From Bradyrhizobium mercantei (GTDB lineage Bacteria; Pseudomonadota; Alphaproteobacteria; Rhizobiales; Xanthobacteraceae): a stretch of 64,000 bases of DNA. The position numbers were made by a program, and so were the translations under genes. Under the pieces are notes generated by a model. That model was not told the DNA's origin, did not search any database, and was given only the letters and a program-made list of their open reading frames with translations. The stretch lies in NCBI RefSeq assembly GCF_001982635.1, contig NZ_MKFI01000001.1, positions 1,258,891 through 1,322,890 on the forward strand. The letters are read 5' to 3'. Below, one piece after another: positions 35,176 through 43,045 of this stretch (position 1 is its first letter; the number at the start of each line of letters is the position of its first letter).

Positions 35176-36248
35176 ACCTCGGCGATCGCGTTCGCCTCGG
35201 CATCGAGACTGAACTTATCCACAACTCGTTGCCGCGCCCGCGCACCCATCGCCGCGGCCGATGCCGGATCGCGCATCAAGGGCTCGAGCGCGGCCGTGAG
35301 CGCGTCGGCATCGCCCGGCGGCGTCAGCACGCCGGTGACCCCGTTCTCGACGACGAACTCGGCGGCACCCGCGCGTGCCGCCACCAGCGCCGCCCCCGCC
35401 GACATCGCCTCGATCAGGGTCAGGCCGAAGCCTTCGTTGCGCGAGGTGAAGGCGTAGATCGTCAGCCGCTGGTACCAGCGCACGACATCCTCGATCGGCA
35501 ATTCACCCGTGATGATGATGCGCGATTGCAGCCCGGCGGCCTCGATCTTCCGCTTCAGCTCATTGGCAAAGGCCAGCTGCTCCGGCACCACGGCGCCGAC
35601 AAGGACAGCAGTGAAATCGGGATAGCGCGGCAGCAGCCTGCACATTGCCTCGACGAAGACGTCGCTGCCCTTCTGCGCGCGCACCCGTCCGAAGCAACCG
35701 ATCGCGTAACGCCCCGGCAATCCGCTTTCGGCGAAGGCGCTCGCGCGATCTGCCGGCGGCGCATAGCGACCGGTGTCGACGCCGTGCATCACGACCGTCG
35801 CCTCGCGCTTCAGATAGGAGGCCGACAGCGGGCTGGTCGCGATGATCGCGTCCATGTTGCGGATCAGCCAGCGCGTCAGCCAGGTGTGATGCCGCTGCGC
35901 GGCCGATGTGAACAGCAATTTCAACGGCCAGCCGAGCGCGCGCAGCGCGAGTCCTGCGATCATCTCGTCGTTGCGCCGCGCGTGCCAGATCACCGGCCGC
36001 GCGCGCCGCCACAGCCGCATCAGATCAAGAAATCCCATCGCGTCGATGCCGGCGGGCCGATGCGAGCCGAGCCAGCCTGCGCGAAACATCTTTGCAAGCT
36101 TCGGCGCGACCATCCGATTGGTCGCGGTGACACCCGAATAGCGCCGGTGCAGATTGGGCACGATGAGCTCGAGCTCGCCGGCAGGTGTGTTCTCGATCGG
36201 CACGCAAGTCTCCGTTTCGCGCCAGTTCCTATACGCAACATTAAGCAT
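35157..36248 (-). CDS. Glycosyltransferase family 4 (LPS core type)
   Basis: A 363-residue GT4 enzyme. The donor lobe shows YAIGCFGRVRAQKGSDVFVEAM and the E-x7-E-like RNEGFGLTLIEAMSAG, standard for retaining GT4. The acceptor lobe has RRNDEMIAGLALR. Placed between a heptosyltransferase and galE, it probably works on the LPS core, with sugar unknown. Start is the ATG at 36248. Confidence 0.87.
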   Translation of the reverse strand: MLNVAYRNWRETETCVPIENTPAGELELIVPNLHRRYSGVTATNRMVAPKLAKMFRAGWLGSHRPAGIDAMGFLDLMRLWRRARPVIWHARRNDEMIAGLALRALGWPLKLLFTSAAQRHHTWLTRWLIRNMDAIIATSPLSASYLKREATVVMHGVDTGRYAPPADRASAFAESGLPGRYAIGCFGRVRAQKGSDVFVEAMCRLLPRYPDFTAVLVGAVVPEQLAFANELKRKIEAAGLQSRIIITGELPIEDVVRWYQRLTIYAFTSRNEGFGLTLIEAMSAGAALVAARAGAAEFVVENGVTGVLTPPGDADALTAALEPLMRDPASAAAMGARARQRVVDKFSLDAEANAIAEVYRTLI

Positions 36249-36334
36249 AGTGGCCAGTTCGGCCGCGGCGAAACCCCCTCTTCACCGCACTCCCGTTAGC
36301 ATCGCCAGTTAAAGATATCGGGAGAGCTTGATCC

Positions 36335-37348
36335 ATGACCGTGCTCGTGACCGGCGGCGCCGGCTATATCGGAAGTCACATGGTCCATGCGCTGGTCGAT
36401 GCCGGCGAGAGCGTCGTCGTGATCGACAATCTCTCCACCGGCTTCTCGGCGTTCCTGCCCGAAGGCGTGCCGCTGTTCATCGGCGATGCCGGCGACGAGA
36501 ACCTCGTCGAGGGCGTGATCGCACAGCACGGCATCGACAGCATCATCCATTTCGCCGGCTCGGTCGTAGTTCCGGACTCGATGCGCGATCCGCTCGGCTA
36601 TTACCGCAACAACACCATGACGACGCGCAGCCTGCTCAATGCGGCGGTGAAGGGCGGCGTCAGCCGCTTCATCTTCTCCTCGACTGCGGCCGTCTACGGC
36701 AACCCGGACCAGGTGCCGGTGCCGGAGATCGCACCGACGCGTCCGCTGTCGCCTTACGGCTCGTCGAAGCTGATGACCGAGATCATGCTGCACGATGTCG
36801 CATCGGCCCATGGCATGAGCTACGTCGTGCTGCGCTACTTCAACGTCGCCGGTGCCGACCCGAAGGGCCGCGTCGGTCTGGCCACCATCGGCGCCACCCA
36901 TCTGCTCAAGATCGCGGTCGAGGCCGCGACCGGACAGCGCGCCAAGATCGACGTGTTCGGCACCGACTATCCGACCCAGGACGGCAGCTGCGTGCGCGAC
37001 TTCATCCATGTCAGCGACCTCGTCGAGGCGCATCGCTCGGCGCTGTCCTATCTGCGCGGCGGCGGTCAATCGGTGACGATGAACTGCGGATACGGCCGCG
37101 GCTACTCCGTGCTCGAGACGATCGAGGCGGTGCGCCGGGTCTCGATGCGCAATTTCGCGGTCTCCTACGCTGCGCGGCGGCCCGGCGACATCATGACCAT
37201 GGTGGCCGATACGACGAGGATCCGCTCAGCTCTCGACTGGACCCCGCGCTACGATGATCTCGAGACCATCGCGAGCCACGCGCTGGCCTGGGAGGAGAAG
37301 CTGTTCCGGGAGCGCGGGGGCTCCGCGCGACAGGCAGAATCGGCCTAA
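36335..37348 (+). CDS. galE: UDP-glucose 4-epimerase
   Basis: A 337-residue SDR that interconverts UDP-glucose and UDP-galactose. The NAD site VTGGAGYIGSHMV is at residues 5-17, the catalytic serine is in FSSTAAVYG, and YxxxK is in SPYGSSKLMTEIM. GALE-specific RYFNVAGADP follows. GGAGAG about 8 bp upstream supports the ATG. It is divergent from the GT4 gene and 107 bp upstream of the ABC exporter. Confidence 0.93.
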   Translation: MTVLVTGGAGYIGSHMVHALVDAGESVVVIDNLSTGFSAFLPEGVPLFIGDAGDENLVEGVIAQHGIDSIIHFAGSVVVPDSMRDPLGYYRNNTMTTRSLLNAAVKGGVSRFIFSSTAAVYGNPDQVPVPEIAPTRPLSPYGSSKLMTEIMLHDVASAHGMSYVVLRYFNVAGADPKGRVGLATIGATHLLKIAVEAATGQRAKIDVFGTDYPTQDGSCVRDFIHVSDLVEAHRSALSYLRGGGQSVTMNCGYGRGYSVLETIEAVRRVSMRNFAVSYAARRPGDIMTMVADTTRIRSALDWTPRYDDLETIASHALAWEEKLFRERGGSARQAESA

Positions 37349-37455
37349 AATCAAGCCGTTATCACGCTCTTATTATGCTTGAAAAAGCCCCGCCAAGCGG
37401 GCAAGGAGGTCCGCAACCCTGACGGCCGGCGCTGCCCGCCGTCAATGGAACGCGG

Positions 37456-39264
37456 ATGGCTCAGTTTCCAAAGAAAATTACCGACGATCCCTATGGCGCG
37501 GCGATCCTGATCCGCCGCCTGGTCACGGAACAGGGGATCACCTATTGGCGGCGCTATCTGACGGCGTTCGCCCTGATGGCGGTTGCCGCCGGCTCGACGG
37601 CCGCCGCCACCTATGTGCTCGGCCAGGTGATCAACCAGGCCTATGTCGACAAGAACATCCCCGGCATCGCGATGTTCGCCGGTATCACCGTGGTGCTGCT
37701 GTTCATCAAGGGCGTGGCGACTTACGGCCACATGGTGATCCTGAACAAGATCTCGAACGCCATCCTCGCCAGCAACCAGCGGCAATTGTTCGCCAAGCTG
37801 ATGAGCGAGAGCATCGGGTTCTTCTCGCAGCGGCACTCGTCGGAATTCCTGGCGCGGCTGACCGCCGGCGCCAAGTCGATCACCGACGTGCTCAACATGC
37901 TGGTCAATGCGATCGGCCGCGACTTCCTGATGCTGATCAGCATGGTCGCCGTCATGGTGTGGCAGGATCCGCTGATGTCGTTCATCGGGCTCGTGGCAGT
38001 GCCGCCGGCGATGCTGATGCTGCGCAAGCTCGTCAAGCGCATCAAGGGGCTCGCCTATAACCAGTTCACCGGCACCGCCGACATCATGGAGACGATGCAG
38101 GAATCGCTGCAGGGCATCCGCACCGTGAAGGCGTTCACGCTGGAAGACGCCATGCAGCGTCGGATCGACGAGCACATCGCGACCGTCGAGAGCAATGCCA
38201 ACAAGATGGCGCGCGTCGCCAACCGCTCCAACCCGCTGATGGAGATGCTCGGCGGCTTCGCGGTCGCCGGCTGCCTGCTCTATGGCGGCTACAGCGTGGT
38301 GGCGCTCGGCTCCACGCCGGGCCAGTTCTTCACCTTCCTGACCGCCTTCCTGATGGCGACCGAGCCGGCCAAGCGGCTGGCGCGGCTCAACATCGACCTC
38401 AACAGCCAGCTGGTCGGCGCGCGGATGCTGCTCGAGGTGGTCGACAGCCCGGCGAGCGAGCAGACCGATGACGACAAGCCGGCGCTGAGACTCTCCGACG
38501 CCCGGATCGAACTGCGCGACGTCAGCTTCGCCTACCGGCCGAGCGAGCCGGTGCTGAACCGCATGAGCTTCGTGGCCGAACCCGGCAAGGTGACCGCGCT
38601 GGTCGGTCCCTCCGGCGGCGGCAAGTCGACCGTGCTGGCTTTGCTGCTGCGCTTCTACGAGACGCAGGAAGGCGCGATCGTGATCGACGGGCAGTCGATC
38701 GCTCAGGTCTCGCGCAAGTCGCTGCGCCAACAGACCGCCTATGTCGGCCAGGACGTCTATCTGTTCCGCGACACCATCCGCGCCAACATCGCCTTCGGCA
38801 AGCAAGGCGCCACCGAGGCCGAGATCATCGACGCCGCCAAGGCCGCCTGCGCGCACGACTTCATCATGAGCTTTCCGCTCGGCTACGACACGCCGGTCGG
38901 CGAGCACGGCACGCAGCTGTCCGGCGGGCAGCGCCAGCGCATCGCGGTCGCCCGCGCGCTGATCAAGAACGCGCCGATCATCCTGCTCGACGAGGCCACC
39001 GCCGCGCTGGACTCCGAGTCGGAGAAGCAGGTGCAGGAAGCGATCGAGCATCTCTGCCAGGGCCGCACCACGATCGTGATCGCGCACCGCCTGCACACCA
39101 TCATGCATGCCGATGCGATCCTGGTGGTCGAGGGCGGCGAGATCGTCGAGCGCGGGCGTCACGAGGAGTTGCTGCGCCGCGGCGGCCGCTACGCCTCGTT
39201 CTTCCGCCTGCAGCACCACGACCCGTCGCCGCTGGCGCTGGCGCCGATCAGCGCCACCGGCTAG
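37456..39264 (+). CDS. MsbA-like ABC exporter (fused permease-ATPase)
   Basis: A 602-residue half-transporter. Six helices occupy residues ~30-320, followed by an ATPase with Walker A GPSGGGKST, signature [15 protein letters not shown], Walker B IILLDEATAALD and the H-loop IAHRLH. Placement at the end of an LPS cluster suggests a lipid A-core or glycolipid flippase, functioning as a homodimer; a drug exporter cannot be excluded. Its TAG stop is the first part of a 49-bp palindromic repeat. Confidence 0.88.
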   Translation: MAQFPKKITDDPYGAAILIRRLVTEQGITYWRRYLTAFALMAVAAGSTAAATYVLGQVINQAYVDKNIPGIAMFAGITVVLLFIKGVATYGHMVILNKISNAILASNQRQLFAKLMSESIGFFSQRHSSEFLARLTAGAKSITDVLNMLVNAIGRDFLMLISMVAVMVWQDPLMSFIGLVAVPPAMLMLRKLVKRIKGLAYNQFTGTADIMETMQESLQGIRTVKAFTLEDAMQRRIDEHIATVESNANKMARVANRSNPLMEMLGGFAVAGCLLYGGYSVVALGSTPGQFFTFLTAFLMATEPAKRLARLNIDLNSQLVGARMLLEVVDSPASEQTDDDKPALRLSDARIELRDVSFAYRPSEPVLNRMSFVAEPGKVTALVGPSGGGKSTVLALLLRFYETQEGAIVIDGQSIAQVSRKSLRQQTAYVGQDVYLFRDTIRANIAFGKQGATEAEIIDAAKAACAHDFIMSFPLGYDTPVGEHGTQLSGGQRQRIAVARALIKNAPIILLDEATAALDSESEKQVQEAIEHLCQGRTTIVIAHRLHTIMHADAILVVEGGEIVERGRHEELLRRGGRYASFFRLQHHDPSPLALAPISATG

Positions 39265-39312
39265 AGCATGATCCGGAAAAGTGCGAAGCGGTTTTCCGAA
39301 AAGATCATGCTC
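39264..39312. repeat. 49-bp palindromic element on the ABC exporter stop codon
   Basis: GAGCATGATC (39264-39273) and GATCATGCTC (39303-39312) form the arms. The whole element is 47/49 identical to the reverse complement of that at 11641-11689. The G at 39264 is the last base of the TAG stop. Confidence 0.8.
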
Positions 39313-39321
39313 AAACGAGAA

Positions 39322-39384
39322 GCTAAAGCACAACGACGATGAGGCCTAATCTCATCGCGCTTTAGAGTCGGAACGACGCTCTAA
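39322..39384. repeat. Second palindromic element, nested inverted repeats
   Basis: CTAAAGC (39323-39329) / GCTTTAG (39359-39365) with inner GATGAG / CTCATC, followed by TTTAGAG (39361-39367) / CTCTAAA (39378-39384). It lies back to back with the 49-bp element just before the dipeptidase stop and may also terminate both convergent transcripts. Confidence 0.6.
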
Positions 39385-39388
39385 AGTC

Positions 39389-40573
39389 TCATCCCTTGGG
39401 GACGATGCCTGCGCGCAACACGCGCAGGACGTTGCCGCCCATGACCTTGCGGATGTCGTCCTCGGAGAACCCGCGCGACAGCAGGGCCTGGGTCACGGCG
39501 ACAATCTCGCTCGCATCGAATCCCGTGGTGGTCGAGCCGTCGAAATCCGAGCCGAGGCCGACATGGTCGATCCCGACAAGGTCGCGGACATGGGCAATCG
39601 CCTGCGCGACATTGTTCGGTTCCAGCGAGCAGACTGCGCCTTGCCAGAAGCCGATGCCGACCACGCCGCCGGTCCGCGCGACACCCCTGACTTCGTCGTC
39701 GGTAAGGTTGCGGTTGACCTTGCAAGTCGCCTGGACGCCGCCATGGCTCGAAACCACCGGGCGCGTCGCCATCGCCAGCACGTCGGCGACCGCCGCGTGA
39801 CTCGCATGCGCGAGGTCGACGACCATTCCCATCGCCTCCATCCGCTGCACGACCTGACGGCCGAGCGGCGTCAGTCCGCCCTTCGCCACGCCGTGCATCG
39901 AACCCGCGACGTCATTGTCGAAGAAGTGCGCGAGACCAGCCATCCTGAATCCGGCGGCGTAGAGCACGTCGAGATTGCCGATATTGCCCTCGAGATCGTG
40001 CAGGCCCTCGATCGAGAGCATTCCGCCGACCACCGTGACGCCGTTCTTGCGGTCCGCGAGCAGGCGATCGATATCGGCCGGCGTCGTGATCACGCGAAGC
40101 CGTCCGGCGGACTGCTCGGCAAAGCTGTGCAATTTCTCGGCATGCCATAGCGAGCGCTGCAACAACGAGAACCACGTCCGCGGCGGTTGCAGATCGATGA
40201 TGGCGAGGTTCGTGATCGTATCGGTGTCGGCGCCGTTGGCATCATAGTTCTGGCCCTTGGGCGACTTGGTGACCGACGAGAACACTTGCAGCGCGTAGCG
40301 TCCCTCGATCAGGCGCGGCAGATCGATGTGGCCACGATCGGATCGCGCGATCAGGTCGCGCTTCCACAACAGGCTGTCCGCGTGCATGTCCGCGACGTCG
40401 AGCGTCGCCTGCAAGGCCCGCGCGGCGGGCGAAATTTCCACCGCCACGCGCTGGACCTTGTTCTGGCCCCAGTCGATCCGCTCCGGCATGACCACAAAGA
40501 AGCGAACCGCCGCAGCGACCACGGCCACAGCTGCCAGCGTAAGGCCGATCGAAAGCCATTTCCGCATCGGCAT
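39389..40573 (-). CDS. Membrane dipeptidase (peptidase M19, renal-dipeptidase family)
   Basis: A 394-residue Zn-dependent dipeptidase anchored or exported by an N-terminal hydrophobic segment (residues 6-28). The HxD metal motif is in DMHADSLLW, the bridging Glu in GGMLSIEGLHDL, later His ligands in VDLAHAS and SHGG, and the C-terminal LGSDFDGS. These enzymes hydrolyse dipeptides, often with D-amino acids. I use the ATG at 40573; a GTG before it and an ATG two codons after it are alternatives. Confidence 0.9.
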   Translation of the reverse strand: MPMRKWLSIGLTLAAVAVVAAAVRFFVVMPERIDWGQNKVQRVAVEISPAARALQATLDVADMHADSLLWKRDLIARSDRGHIDLPRLIEGRYALQVFSSVTKSPKGQNYDANGADTDTITNLAIIDLQPPRTWFSLLQRSLWHAEKLHSFAEQSAGRLRVITTPADIDRLLADRKNGVTVVGGMLSIEGLHDLEGNIGNLDVLYAAGFRMAGLAHFFDNDVAGSMHGVAKGGLTPLGRQVVQRMEAMGMVVDLAHASHAAVADVLAMATRPVVSSHGGVQATCKVNRNLTDDEVRGVARTGGVVGIGFWQGAVCSLEPNNVAQAIAHVRDLVGIDHVGLGSDFDGSTTTGFDASEIVAVTQALLSRGFSEDDIRKVMGGNVLRVLRAGIVPKG

Positions 40574-40720
40574 CACCGCTGCTGCCGGCCGAACGCGGCC
40601 ACGGTCGGCGGAAAGCAGGCCTCACCTCTGCGCCGGACGCAACCGCAGCCCCTAGCCCCCAGCGCCGTAACCGCGTAAATACGGCCCGCGCTCCCTCCTT
40701 CAACCCTCCGGGACCCGTTC

Positions 40721-41422
40721 ATGAACGCCGCCTCCACCGTCATTCCGCTTCCCCCGCAGCCCTCGCTTCCCGTCGTCGGAGAATCCGGCACCTATCCGGT
40801 GCGCCGCATCTGGTGCGTCGGCCGCAACTATCTCGAGCATATCAGGGAGATGGGTAATGACGAGCGGGCGCCGCCGTTCTTCTTCGGCAAGCATGCCGAC
40901 ATGCTGGTGCCCGATGGCGCGACCATCCCCTATCCGCCGCTGACCAAGGACCTGCATCACGAGGTCGAGCTGGTGGTGGCGATGAAGAGCGGCGGGCTGA
41001 ATATCCCCGCCGACAAGGCGCTCGAGCATGTCTACGGCTATGCGGTCGGCATCGACCTGACCCGCCGCGACCTGCAGATCGCCTCGCGCAAGAAGGAGCG
41101 GCCTTGGGAGATCGGCAAGTCGTTCGACTATTCCGCGCCGTGCTCTGCGATCCAGCCGGCCTCGAAGATCGGCCACCCCTCCGCGGGCAAGATCTGGCTC
41201 ACCGTCAACGGCAAGGAAGCGCAGAAGGGCGACCTGACCGAACTGATCTGGAATGTGCCGGAGATCATCTGGCAGCTCTCGCAGCAGGTGAAGCTCGCCG
41301 CCGGCGACATCATCATGACCGGCACGCCCGCCGGCGTCTCGCAGCTGCAAGTGGGCGACAAGCTCGAATGCGGCGTCGACGGTGTCGGCAAGCTCGCCGT
41401 GACGATCGGCAAGCCCGAGTAG
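40721..41422 (+). CDS. Fumarylacetoacetate hydrolase family protein (fumarylpyruvate hydrolase-like)
   Basis: A 233-residue FAH-fold enzyme. The metal-binding acidic residues are in KDLHHEVELVVAM; GYAVGIDLTRRDLQ and the C-terminal IIMTGTPAGVSQLQVGDKLE are family hallmarks. The N-terminal RIWCVGRNYLEHIREMG is found in fumarylpyruvate and acylpyruvate hydrolases of aromatic catabolism. No other aromatic-degradation gene is adjacent. Start is the ATG at 40721. Confidence 0.87.
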   Translation: MNAASTVIPLPPQPSLPVVGESGTYPVRRIWCVGRNYLEHIREMGNDERAPPFFFGKHADMLVPDGATIPYPPLTKDLHHEVELVVAMKSGGLNIPADKALEHVYGYAVGIDLTRRDLQIASRKKERPWEIGKSFDYSAPCSAIQPASKIGHPSAGKIWLTVNGKEAQKGDLTELIWNVPEIIWQLSQQVKLAAGDIIMTGTPAGVSQLQVGDKLECGVDGVGKLAVTIGKPE

Positions 41423-41450
41423 ACTCGGGATCCAATCCGCCCGCAGACCG

Positions 41451-41475
41451 CGGCCCCGAACCTGGTTCGGGGCCG
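41451..41475. terminator. Perfect 12-bp-stem hairpin after FAH gene
   Basis: CGGCCCCGAACC (41451-41462) pairs perfectly with GGTTCGGGGCCG (41464-41475) around a single T. It is located between the FAH gene and the convergent small secreted protein gene. TATGCGTTTT follows on the plus strand. Confidence 0.6.
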
Positions 41476-41484
41476 TATGCGTTT

Positions 41485-41751
41485 TCAGAACTGCTCGTGG
41501 CCGGGATGATTGGGGTCGCCGAAATATCCGCCACCTCCGCTGCCACCGGCACTGTCACCGCTGTAACCCGTTCCGAGGTAGGGCGGCGGATCGACCGGCT
41601 GCCGATGCGGACCGCCAGAACCGCCCGGAGGGAGTTTCGCGCCCACATTCTTCGGCGGCGCCATGGGAAGTCTGCCCGCTTGTGCGGAGTTCAACGCGGT
41701 CACGCCGAACGCGACAACGGCAGCGAAAGCAAGAAGCGAATTGCGTGTCAT
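41485..41751 (-). CDS. Small secreted Gly/Pro-rich protein
   Basis: An 88-residue protein with a clear signal peptide (residues 1-25, cleaved after NSAQA). It is followed by a Pro-rich stretch and a Gly/Ser-rich segment, GGSGGGGYFGDPNHPGHEQF being the C-terminus. I do not recognise a family. AAGGAGA just upstream of the ATG at 41751 fixes the start. The mature part looks unstructured. It is followed by a strong hairpin. Confidence 0.75.
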   Translation of the reverse strand: MTRNSLLAFAAVVAFGVTALNSAQAGRLPMAPPKNVGAKLPPGGSGGPHRQPVDPPPYLGTGYSGDSAGGSGGGGYFGDPNHPGHEQF

Positions 41752-41891
41752 GCGACGTCTCCTTGAACTCGGGCCGGGCACCATGCGCCGGCTCCGACGC
41801 CGCAGTCGTCGCACGATCGCACCGGCCGGCCTGTGAGGTGGGTCACGCATGATCGCGGCCCCTCCCCGACGACCTCGCATCGTTTCAAAAA

Positions 41892-41912
41892 CCCCGGACC
41901 GGAGGTCCGGGG
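41892..41912 (-). terminator. Rho-independent terminator of the Thr-rich small protein gene
   Basis: CCCCGGACC-GGA-GGTCCGGGG is a perfect 9-bp stem. On the minus strand it is followed by TTTTTG, and on the plus strand by GCTTTT, so it can end transcription both ways. It lies 19 bp after the minus-strand gene. Confidence 0.8.
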
Positions 41913-41930
41913 GCTTTTCGCGGCGCTGGA

Positions 41931-42164
41931 TCAGCGCATCGTGCCGGGCATGCAGGGCGGTTCGGTGAAGGGAGCGGTCGCGAACGATCCGACGTTCGGC
42001 GCACGCGCGCAATCGGTCGTCTTGCTGCTGACCGGCGTCGTTGTCGTCGTCGTCATCGACGCATGGGCGCGCCGCACCGCAGCATTGTTGCTGGCGGCGG
42101 ACGCTTGAGCCGAATACGCAGCTGCCGCAACCAACGCAAGCGCAGCGAAGGTCAGTTTGGTCAT
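41931..42164 (-). CDS. Small secreted Thr/Ala-rich protein with two cysteines
   Basis: A 77-residue protein with a signal peptide (residues 1-22, cleaved after AQASA). A run of six threonines in SMTTTTTTPVSSK is followed by a short region with two Cys (DCARAP and PPCMPG), which could form a disulfide. Family unknown. GGAGAAA before the ATG at 42164 fixes the start. It is divergent from the next small secreted gene and ends at a canonical terminator. Confidence 0.7.
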   Translation of the reverse strand: MTKLTFAALALVAAAAYSAQASAASNNAAVRRAHASMTTTTTTPVSSKTTDCARAPNVGSFATAPFTEPPCMPGTMR

Positions 42165-42366
42165 AGGATTTCTCCGCGTGAATGAAGCCGACCAAGCTCG
42201 GCTCCTGTGACCAATGACCGTGATCGCCGGAAAATATTTCCTCACGCGCGATCACCGAACCGCGAGCGCCTCATCACATCAACTGGAGCGGGGAATACGG
42301 GAACGACCGAGGCACTCCACTTGATCAAGGCCGCGCAAGCGCGGCGGCGACGGTATGGAGAGTCAC

Positions 42367-42639
42367 ATGATCGACGTTCGACGACTTGGTAAACAACTTG
42401 GCTTGGCCGCAATCCTGTCGGCGACAATGGCGACCGCTTGCCTTGCACAGGCGACGATGCAAGAGCCCGGCACCTACGCAGCAAACGAAACCGCGACCCG
42501 GCCATGGTCGGCGCCGGTCGGCCATCGCCAGCCGCGCGCCGCCGACATCCCGGCAGCCGCATCGACGCCGCAGCAGATCATCGATCAGGAAGATGCGATC
42601 GTCGACCGCAAGATCCGAGGCATTTGCCGCGGCTGCTAG
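42367..42639 (+). CDS. Small secreted protein with C-terminal CRGC motif
   Basis: A 90-residue protein with a signal peptide (about residues 1-28, LGLAAILSATMATACLAQA). The mature part ends IVDRKIRGICRGC, with a CxxC-type pair at the very C-terminus. Family unknown. GGAGAG directly upstream supports the ATG at 42367. It overlaps nothing and stops 4 bp before the convergent SPW gene's end. Confidence 0.7.
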   Translation: MIDVRRLGKQLGLAAILSATMATACLAQATMQEPGTYAANETATRPWSAPVGHRQPRAADIPAAASTPQQIIDQEDAIVDRKIRGICRGC

Positions 42640-42642
42640 CCT

Positions 42643-43020
42643 CTAGTGCCTTGCTGCATCCTGCGCCGCCGCCGGGCCGAGATGCGTCTTCTCGTATTCG
42701 AGCCACAGCTCGAGCAGCGCCATGAACGCGACCACCGCACCCGCGGCGATGGCAAAATGCATCGCGCGGGTGTGCGTGAAGCCGAGCAGCCAGGGCGAGA
42801 CGATCAGCCAGCACCCGACGAACAGATTGATCCATTCCTCCCAGATCGAGAACGCTGCGATCGCCGCCAGCGACATGATCGCGATCGCGGCACCGCTGAT
42901 CCTGAGGTCGATCTCCGCCGTCGGATTGGCATGCGCGAACAGCCACGGTGCGGCGAGCAGGAATATCGCTGCCGCGAGGTTGTAGAGATCGAGCGCGGAT
43001 TCATTTCGCCATTTCACCAT
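42643..43020 (-). CDS. SPW repeat membrane protein
   Basis: A 125-residue protein with four hydrophobic helices and two SPW-type motifs, LLAAPWLFAH and LIVSPWLLGFT, which define the SPW repeat family (function unknown). WEEWINLFVGCWLI between them fits too. GGAGAAG precedes the ATG at 43020. It follows the MHS transporter gene by about 25 bp on the same strand, so co-transcription is likely. Confidence 0.88.
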   Translation of the reverse strand: MVKWRNESALDLYNLAAAIFLLAAPWLFAHANPTAEIDLRISGAAIAIMSLAAIAAFSIWEEWINLFVGCWLIVSPWLLGFTHTRAMHFAIAAGAVVAFMALLELWLEYEKTHLGPAAAQDAARH

Positions 43021-43045
43021 CGTCTTCTCCGTTGTTGTGTCGAAT

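Noticed and set aside
37351..39333. A 660-codon frame antisense to the ABC exporter
   Set aside because: The plus-strand frame has all ABC motifs; the antisense one is His/Asp/Gln-rich without domains.
39264..39384. Remnant of an insertion sequence
   Set aside because: The sequence is two back-to-back palindromic elements without transposase remnants or target duplications.
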